A stretch of DNA of 35,071 bases from Planctomycetota bacterium (lineage in GTDB: Bacteria; Planctomycetota; Phycisphaerae; SM23-33). The stretch is taken from assembly GCA_026693065.1 (NCBI GenBank), contig JAPLNA010000027.1, positions 1 through 35,071 on the forward strand, written 5' to 3'. Shown in pieces: positions 30,370-35,071 of the stretch. Every line of letters begins with the position of its first letter. Position 1 is the stretch's first letter. The notes below the pieces were generated by a model that worked only from the letters and a program-made list of their open reading frames with translations, searched no databases and was not told the origin of the DNA. A program made the position numbers and the translations under genes.

Positions 30370-31146
30370 CTAGCGCGGGCGGGTTTGGGCGTTACTGGTT
30401 CCCATAATCTTGTCGAACGCCGAGCTGTCGGTAAAGACCGTTTCTTCACGGGCAAGTTGCTCCAATGAAATCACCCCTGTCGCCTCCGTGGCAGTACTCA
30501 GGGTTGCCTGCAAAGCGCCCTTCATCGATACCAGCCGCTCGGTAAGGTCGGCAGTCAGCTTCTGGACTTTGAGCATTTCGCGATTTGTGGTTATCTCCGC
30601 CAGCTGCTCTTGGGCCTTGGCCCTGCCTTCCTGGGCTTTCAGGGCTTGTGCGTCCAGCTGCCTGACACCCACGGCAATCTTCGATACAAGCTTCTTCTGC
30701 CCGTCGCACTGATTGTGGAGGGCGACAATTTGGCGCTTGACCCAATCCTTATCCCGTGTTTCCCCCCGCCATTCTGCAGGCCACGTCGCTTTTTCCTCTG
30801 ATTGCAGATAAATGGTCTTCAGCTCACCCAAGGCTTTCTCCCCGACCCCGACTTTGTTCTCGGCATCTTCCTTCATACCGACAAGCTTGGCCCGGTTCTG
30901 CCCAATCGCGATTTCACTTGCCTTGAGGCTGGTCATCGCCTTGGTGGTCTGGTCTTCACAGAAGTTCAGGTAGTTGACCGGGTCTTTGGCGATGTTATCG
31001 GGGGTCCATTCCGAGAAGTCGCGAGCCGCGGTGTTTAACTTCGTGCGAAACACGTCGCTCCAGAAATAGAAGGCCAGAAACGCAACCAGCACGATTGCGC
31101 CCACGACAACCAGTGCCGACAGGGTTTTCCCGTAACGTCTTCGCAT
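30370..31146 (-). CDS. Membrane-anchored coiled-coil protein
   Basis: 258 residues. A basic start (MRRRYGK) and one hydrophobic helix (about 8-28, LSALVVVGAIVLVAFLAFYFW) make a signal anchor. Most of the rest is helical coiled coil with heptad-like charge (LKASEIAIGQNRAKLVGMKE and LDAQALKAQEGRAKAQEQLA). The C-terminus is short and polar. No enzymatic motif. It lies 50 bp upstream of the zinc-ribbon/PDZ gene in transcription and has a coiled coil like it, so the two may form a complex; this is inference. Confidence 0.8.
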   Translation of the reverse strand: MRRRYGKTLSALVVVGAIVLVAFLAFYFWSDVFRTKLNTAARDFSEWTPDNIAKDPVNYLNFCEDQTTKAMTSLKASEIAIGQNRAKLVGMKEDAENKVGVGEKALGELKTIYLQSEEKATWPAEWRGETRDKDWVKRQIVALHNQCDGQKKLVSKIAVGVRQLDAQALKAQEGRAKAQEQLAEITTNREMLKVQKLTADLTERLVSMKGALQATLSTATEATGVISLEQLAREETVFTDSSAFDKIMGTSNAQTRPR

Positions 31147-31221
31147 CGTTCGATCTCCTTACGATAATCTGGTGACTCGCTCTGCTTCTCTTATCGGGAC
31201 GCACTCCGTCTCTTGCGAAGC

Positions 31222-32208
31222 CTACCACGGAACCAAGCCAAAGCACATAGTGCCTATCGGATAACCGATTGTCCAGATCCATCCGAGGATTGGGCTCGGC
31301 TCATTCCATTCCTCTCCAACCTTAGTCTGAGAAGTGCCAATGAAGGATCCGTTACTGCCGTAGTGTTTTGTCTCGCGGTTAACGTCAGAGTTGAAGCCAC
31401 AGAAGAACATAACCGCAGGAACACCCCAGAATGCCAACCAAAACAGCCATCCAAGCCACCCAGAGCTGCTCTTCTCTTCCGCAGGTGCTGAACGCAATGT
31501 GGTGTCTTCCGTTGTCTTCCCTTCCTTGTCCGTTGCAAGAAGGGGTCTTGTATTCTCCCCAGTGGATCCGCTGCGGGGGCTATCTGAGGATTCCTCCAAG
31601 CGAACGCTGATGTAGGCAGCAAGGAGTAAGCCTCCAAACAAAACTACAAAGAATCCTGCAAGGTACAGCCAGATTATGCGGGCACGCCTACGTGCGGCTT
31701 TATCAGCGGATACTTGGTCAATTGTGGATGCCTCAGTAGCCTCGGCCGTCTTATTGGGCTGGACACCAGTGGTCGGCTCTGCAAGAGAAGGCAGATGATT
31801 CGTCGGTCCCGCACTATTGCTTGTGGTCACCGAAGCATGTGCAGCCGGAGCGACGGGTTGGCCTGGCTTGACCGTAGTGGGTGCCACAGCCTCCGATACG
31901 GACGGGTGTACTGACGCGGCTGGGATGATGAGCGCCTGTCCACATGCCGGACATTTGACTCTTGTCCCCGCATGCTGTTCGCCAAACTTGATGTGCTTTA
32001 GACACTTTGGGCATTCAAACGTAGCCATTCCCGCCGGTGCCGCCGTCCCAGGCTGTACCGACGATGAGGAGCCGACAGTCTGGACGGTCTTCGGGGCAGC
32101 TGGAATGACGAGGGTCTGTCCGCATGCGGAACATTTTCCCTTCTTCCCGGCATACTGCTCATCGACCTTGATCTGCTTTCCGCAGACTTGGCATGAGAAG
32201 GCGATCAT
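31222..32208 (-). CDS. Double zinc-ribbon, multi-pass membrane protein
   Basis: 328 residues from ATG 32208 with AGGAG 7 nt upstream; an upstream extension is rejected as it lacks a ribosome site. Two tandem zinc ribbons: C6, C9, C26, C29, and C66, C69, C86, C89, with near-identical wording (CGKQIKVDEQYAGKKGKCSACG versus CLKHIKFGEQHAGTRVKCPACG in character). A Thr/Ala/Pro linker follows. Membrane helices are at about 178-199, 251-271 and 307-326. The N-terminal zinc ribbon matches the style of the downstream 905-residue protein, so the three genes look like one functional set. Such zinc-ribbon membrane proteins are common in Planctomycetota. Confidence 0.82.
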   Translation of the reverse strand: MIAFSCQVCGKQIKVDEQYAGKKGKCSACGQTLVIPAAPKTVQTVGSSSSVQPGTAAPAGMATFECPKCLKHIKFGEQHAGTRVKCPACGQALIIPAASVHPSVSEAVAPTTVKPGQPVAPAAHASVTTSNSAGPTNHLPSLAEPTTGVQPNKTAEATEASTIDQVSADKAARRRARIIWLYLAGFFVVLFGGLLLAAYISVRLEESSDSPRSGSTGENTRPLLATDKEGKTTEDTTLRSAPAEEKSSSGWLGWLFWLAFWGVPAVMFFCGFNSDVNRETKHYGSNGSFIGTSQTKVGEEWNEPSPILGWIWTIGYPIGTMCFGLVPW

Positions 32209-32802
32209 TCTGAGACTCCTTCTGTCCGAACGACCACGACACAAACTCGTGGCATTGCCAGACCTCGACGTGAATCCAAACCAGTGCCTGGCGCTCTCTG
32301 CGCGTAATTGTACTCGAGTAAGCAGGTAAAGCCAAGGAATTCGCCAAACGAACGGCCCGCGGCCCGCTTCCGTTTGCCTCTGCTCCACTACGGCTATACT
32401 GGTGCGGCTTGAGGAGCGAGGTCACCATCAAGGCGACAATCGCCTTGGACGTGGCTGCTCGAATTTCCCTTGCAGCCGTACTTTTCACCCGCCCAATCGA
32501 GCAGCTGCCCCATCGTTCTTTCAGCGGGAATTCCCCGGCCTGTGATGGCCGAAAATGCCATGCCGCCGCATGGAATCCGCCCCGTTCCCGGTGACCAACT
32601 TGGTGCCCTCTTTACGCGAAGGTGACCAACTCGGTGCCATAAGGCAGTCCACCACTGGCAGGGAATGGCAGCGGTTGTCATCGATTGGCACAACGGGCGG
32701 CAAAAGAGGGCTCTCGCGTAAGGCTTTGACGGGTTGCGATTTCGGGAACGCTGTCGCCGTTTGTCAACGGCTGTCGCGTCCTGGCACTTCCTGACATGGA
32801 AA
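32209..32802. other. Gene-poor region with fragmentary direct repeats
   Basis: No coding region can be supported here. GGTGACCAACTTGGTGCC (32590-32607) recurs at 32621-32638 with one change, spaced 31 bp. Multiple short terminal repeats of this type are seen at ends of some insertion sequences (IS21-like), but no transposase is present, so this is at most an IS scar. Confidence 0.5.
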
Positions 32803-32848
32803 GCGGGCGAAGGGATTCGAACCCTCGACGTCCAGCTTGGGAAGCTGG
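32803..32848 (-). tRNA. 3' half of tRNA-Gly(CCC), displaced att-type fragment
   Basis: On the minus strand: anticodon stem CCAGC/GCTGG with loop TTCCCAA (anticodon CCC, 32837-32843), variable GAC-type region, T-arm GAGGG-TTCGAAT-CCCTT (32810-32826), acceptor strand CGCCCGC (32803-32809) and T73. The matching 5' half (acceptor GCGGGCG and D-arm) is absent at higher coordinates; only a few extra bases (to about 32852) resemble the D/anticodon junction. This is what integration into a tRNA 3' end leaves behind. The fragment's 5' side (right of 32850) would be element DNA and its 3' side (left) host DNA. Confidence 0.75.
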
Positions 32849-32852
32849 ACGA

Positions 32853-33051
32853 TGGAAATGCTAACTATGTGTTTTCACAAGCAGATACAGATACGCCGGG
32901 GCCCGGGGTGCCGAAAATGGTGCCGTCCGGCTGTGAGAATACTAGCGAGACGCCAGCTGAGGTATTGTCAGCGATAGCCCAGGTAATCGCCCAGTTGTCG
33001 GCCAGTGACCGGGCCAGGCTGGTCGCCATGCTCGCCGGGCCGAAGAAGTGA
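32853..33051 (+). pseudogene. Element-end remnant encoding a short HTH-like tail
   Basis: Directly beside the tRNA fragment an open frame ends TPAEVLSAIAQVIAQLSASD followed by RARLVAMLAGPKK and TGA (33049-33051). Tails of this wording occur at the ends of integrative elements in Planctomycetota, where a frame runs across the tRNA half (giving GIRTLDVQLGKL from tRNA sequence). I take it as the right-hand element's end or an integrase remnant, not a working gene. Confidence 0.4.
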
Positions 33052-33157
33052 ACACACAGCAGCGACGAGCAGGGATAGACCCGGGCACGGCGTGCGCCAC
33101 TATCGCCACTTCCGCCACCTGCGCCGCCGCCAGGCCAGCGCCCGCAACAGCGGCAGA

Positions 33158-33340
33158 CTACTCGTGAAGCATCCGATCCCGTTGGATCCGGGCCTGCCGA
33201 TGAATGTCCTCGACAAGGTCCGGTGGCAGCCCGTGTTTGGGATTGGCCAGTCGCCGAATCGCCTTCTCAACCACCTGCAACTCCTCCGCCGTGTAAAGGA
33301 CGTCCACCCTCGCCAACGTGGCGGACAGCTTGTGGGCCAT
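33158..33340 (-). CDS. Small hypothetical protein
   Basis: 60 residues from ATG 33340 (MAHKLSATLARVDVLYTAEE..., ending RQARIQRDRMLHE). The frame stays open further upstream to 33424, but that part encodes a GC-rich hairpin (33372-33408) and looks non-coding. Helical, basic, no recognised family. Weak ribosome site. Modest support. Confidence 0.4.
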   Translation of the reverse strand: MAHKLSATLARVDVLYTAEELQVVEKAIRRLANPKHGLPPDLVEDIHRQARIQRDRMLHE

Positions 33341-33371
33341 TTGCGCTCGACTAGGTTGTCCGAGCCGCAGG

Positions 33372-33408
33372 CCCCCCGGCCCGGAGAGTATCCTCTGGGG
33401 CCGGGGGG
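33372..33408. repeat. 11-bp GC-rich inverted repeat
   Basis: CCCCCCGGCCC (33372-33382) and GGGCCGGGGGG (33398-33408) form a perfect stem around a 15-nt loop. It lies downstream of the radical-SAM-like gene. No T-run follows on either strand, so it is a hairpin or scar rather than a typical intrinsic terminator. Confidence 0.7.
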
Positions 33409-33444
33409 TCATCACTAGCGGCAACGATGGGCATTGCTGCTCAT

Positions 33445-34161
33445 TCAGCCTCGCACGTCGGCTGGCAACGTGACACCGCGAAGTGTCTTGCCACGAATCT
33501 CGATCCCGGCCTTCAGAAGCCGGTCGGCCAGCTTCTGGACTTTGGCCTCGGAAGGTTCAGGAAGCTGGACTGACGCCGGCTTGCTGTTGAAGCCGAGCCA
33601 GACGTATTGGGGTCGAATGCTTCGAATCCAGTTCACGAACGTGGGCAAGTCAAAGTCGAGAATCGGCTCGACCGTGAGGACCTTGCGGGGGAACTTCAGA
33701 GCCTTGAACTGCTTGAAGCGGACGGATGGGAGCGGGGCTTTGGAAACCGCCTCGTAGCCTTTGTCACGGTTCGTTTCGAGCGTCGTCAGGAGAATCACAT
33801 TCTCAGGCAGTTCCTTCAGGAACTGCTCAAAGTAGACCGGCCGCTTTGACTGGAGGTAGAAGGTCTTGTGTGGCTTCCGCTTGCTGTGCGCCACGATGCG
33901 AGCGATGATCCGGCGGGTGAATGCCGGTGGACAGAACGAAATGTCGGCATTCCCGCCGACGAAGACGATCTGGGTGGACGGGATTTCCGCCAGTCGCTTC
34001 TCGTGACAGTGCGGAACGTACTTGTAGCATTTCTGACACCGTTTCTTCTGCCGCTTGGCCTGCTTTTGAAAACTCGGAATGCAGTATGTGCAGTCGAATC
34101 TGCAGCCTTTGAATGGACTCCAGGTCTCGGCTTCCGCGTACATGTTCGATTTCTTTTTCAT
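33445..34161 (-). CDS. Radical-SAM-like DUF5131-type protein
   Basis: 238 residues; AAGGGA about 9 nt before ATG 34161. WSPFKGCRFDCTYCIPSFQ carries Cys20, Cys24 and Cys27, the CxxxCxxC motif that binds a 4Fe-4S cluster for AdoMet cleavage. A second Cys cluster follows (Cys42, Cys45, Cys52 with His51/His53). TFYLQSKRPVYFEQFL, VILLTTLETNRD and VLTVEPILDFDLPTF are strands of a partial TIM barrel. The pattern resembles phage-associated DUF5131 (Gp37/Gp68-like) proteins, whose reaction is unknown. It sits on the presumed second element, consistent with mobile DNA. Confidence 0.75.
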   Translation of the reverse strand: MKKKSNMYAEAETWSPFKGCRFDCTYCIPSFQKQAKRQKKRCQKCYKYVPHCHEKRLAEIPSTQIVFVGGNADISFCPPAFTRRIIARIVAHSKRKPHKTFYLQSKRPVYFEQFLKELPENVILLTTLETNRDKGYEAVSKAPLPSVRFKQFKALKFPRKVLTVEPILDFDLPTFVNWIRSIRPQYVWLGFNSKPASVQLPEPSEAKVQKLADRLLKAGIEIRGKTLRGVTLPADVRG

Positions 34162-34364
34162 AGTACTTGTCCCTTTCAGTTATTTGCGCTGCGTGAATCG
34201 CAGCCGAGGTAAACACAGATGATCGCGTATCGCGGTGGAGTGCCCGAGATCATCGGGGGGCGGGCCCCGATCACCTGTGGCATGCTCGCCGCGAAGGCAG
34301 AGCCCCTCCATAGCCGTCATAACCGCTCTGGCGGTCTGGCCGACCGGATGGACCGGAACCTGCC
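34162..34364. other. Spacer with hairpin between TPR and radical-SAM genes
   Basis: Contains ATCGGGG (34252-34258), a 6-nt loop and CCCCGAT (34265-34271), a 7-bp stem between the TPR gene stop and the next start. No T-run; it may be a Rho-type or weak terminator. No gene seen. Confidence 0.5.
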
Positions 34365-35071
34365 TCAGCATGACCGTGCTCCGATCTTGGTCGCACGCGC
34401 CTTCAGTTCGCCGGCTTTGGCCTTGTCTCCGATCTTCTCGCACAGGGCCGCCATGCACTTAGGCGTGGTCGCCACATCAAGGTGGCCAGCGCCCAGGGTC
34501 TTCTCCCTGATTGCCAACGCCCGCTTGAGGAGCAGTTCGGCCGCTGCGTAGTCGCGTCGATCATGGTAGTGCCGGGCGAGGTTGAACAGGGCGGTCGCCA
34601 CATCGGGGTACTCGGCGTCCAGGGCCTTCTCCATGATCGCCAGGGATCGCTTGAAAAGCGGTTCGGCCGCTGCGTAGTCGCGTCGCTCATGGTAGTGCCG
34701 GGCGAGGTTGAACAGGGCGGCCCCTACCTCGGGGTGGTCAGGGCCCAGGGCCTTTTCCGTGATCGCCAGGGATCGCTTGAAAAGCGGTTCGGCCGCTGCG
34801 TGCTTGCCTTGGTCGTAGTAGAGCCCGGCGAGGTTGTTCAGGGCAGTCGCCAGTTCGCAGTGCTCGGCGCCTGGGGCCTTCTCCATGATCGCCAGTGACC
34901 GCTTCAACAGCGGTTCGGCCGCGGCGTAATCGCCTCTGGCATGGTGGACGCCGGCGAGGTTGTTGAGCGAGATCGCCACGTCGGGGTGATCATGGCCCAG
35001 GGTCTTCTCCCTGATTGCCAACGCCCGCTTGAGGAGCAGTTCGGCCGCGGCGTAGTCGCCTTGGTCTTGGT
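34365..35071 (-). CDS. Kinesin-light-chain-type TPR protein, N-terminus outside window
   Basis: The frame is open to the right edge, so only the C-terminal 235 residues are visible. It consists of 42-residue repeats of the form LGxDHPDVAxxLNNLAGLYxxxGDYAAAEPLxKRSLAIxEKA, five complete or nearly so, then a C-terminal cap (CEKIGDKAKAGELKARATKIGARSC). Such repeats form a superhelical protein-binding scaffold and are abundant in Planctomycetota, often fused to kinase or NTPase domains further N-terminal. The near identity of repeats at DNA level suggests recent expansion or homogenisation. Confidence 0.9.
   Translation of the reverse strand, partial: QDQGDYAAAELLLKRALAIREKTLGHDHPDVAISLNNLAGVHHARGDYAAAEPLLKRSLAIMEKAPGAEHCELATALNNLAGLYYDQGKHAAAEPLFKRSLAITEKALGPDHPEVGAALFNLARHYHERRDYAAAEPLFKRSLAIMEKALDAEYPDVATALFNLARHYHDRRDYAAAELLLKRALAIREKTLGAGHLDVATTPKCMAALCEKIGDKAKAGELKARATKIGARSC
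34482..35071. repeat. 126-bp coding tandem repeats (TPR units)
   Basis: Similar segments recur every 126 bp, for example around 34555 and 34681, matching 42-residue TPR units. The array continues beyond the window. Confidence 0.9.

Noticed and set aside
32590-32638. An insertion sequence
   Set aside because: Only two short imperfect direct repeats are visible, with no transposase and no paired terminal inverted repeats.
32734-33051. A 105-codon gene containing GIRTLDVQLGKL
   Set aside because: That segment is simply the antisense reading of the tRNA-Gly half, so the frame is a junction artefact rather than a real gene.
33341-33424. N-terminal extension of the small gene at 33158
   Set aside because: It consists of an 11-bp GC-rich inverted repeat read as protein and has no ribosome site.
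34482-35071. A CRISPR-like or satellite array
   Set aside because: The 126-bp period matches 42-residue TPR units in an open frame; there are no short repeats with unique spacers anywhere in the window.

Overview
The window is about 65% GC over most of its length and is dominated by an integrated, lambda-like tailed phage. The flanking genes point to a host in the Planctomycetota or a related PVC lineage: they are multidomain membrane proteins with N-terminal CxxC zinc ribbons, a right-handed beta-helix carrying a PDZ domain, and kinesin-light-chain-type TPRs. The host assignment is inferred from gene style, not from a marker gene. The prophage is cut by the left window edge, so tail and lysis genes are not visible.

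Layout. (1) 1-7705, minus strand: packaging and head module in lambda order, with a Nu1-like small terminase, a large terminase broken by a 40-bp duplication, a gpW-position protein, portal, a protease/major capsid fusion with an internal start, a DUF2190 decoration protein, a head-completion-type protein and a small membrane protein. (2) 7706-10118, plus strand: six small phage genes, one with a HARE-HTH domain, diverging from the packaging genes around an 18-bp palindrome. (3) 10119-11720: a decayed DUF1937 gene and a free-standing Fic protein with its own promoter. (4) 11723-21918, minus strand: replication, recombination and modification operon. In transcription order it holds a sigma-like factor, RecE/Exo8-type nuclease, Sak4-like ATPase, DUF669, RusA, SF2 helicase, PrimPol/DUF3987 primase, ParB-like protein and two DNA methyltransferases, with small membrane proteins between. 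(5) 22054-25504, minus strand: a four-gene operon of XRE repressor, ImmA/IrrE protease and two unrecognised proteins, with a near-consensus promoter and a strong intrinsic terminator. (6) 25557-27373, plus strand: excisionase-like protein and tyrosine integrase, diverging from XRE-ImmA as in ICEBs1-type switches. (7) 27602-32208, minus strand, visibly lower GC: three membrane-anchored proteins, probably host chromosome. (8) About 32803-35071: a 3' half of tRNA-Gly(CCC), an att-type scar, then a small gene, a radical-SAM-like protein and a partial TPR protein, probably the end of a second element.

Most interesting signals. A 39-bp bipartite sequence (GCGGGACACAT-N11-GCGGAAGTAAGAGGGTG) occurs three times, each oriented toward a phage gene group (gpW/portal, Exo8/recombination, xis/int). 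One copy lies at the 3' end of the phage sigma-like gene. It may be a phage-specific control element. The XRE-ImmA-(possible PD-ExK protein)-(HTH protein) operon is the best candidate for an undescribed immunity or defence module. Signs of decay (frameshifted terminase, helicase with duplicated motif IV, truncated DUF1937) suggest the prophage may be defective.
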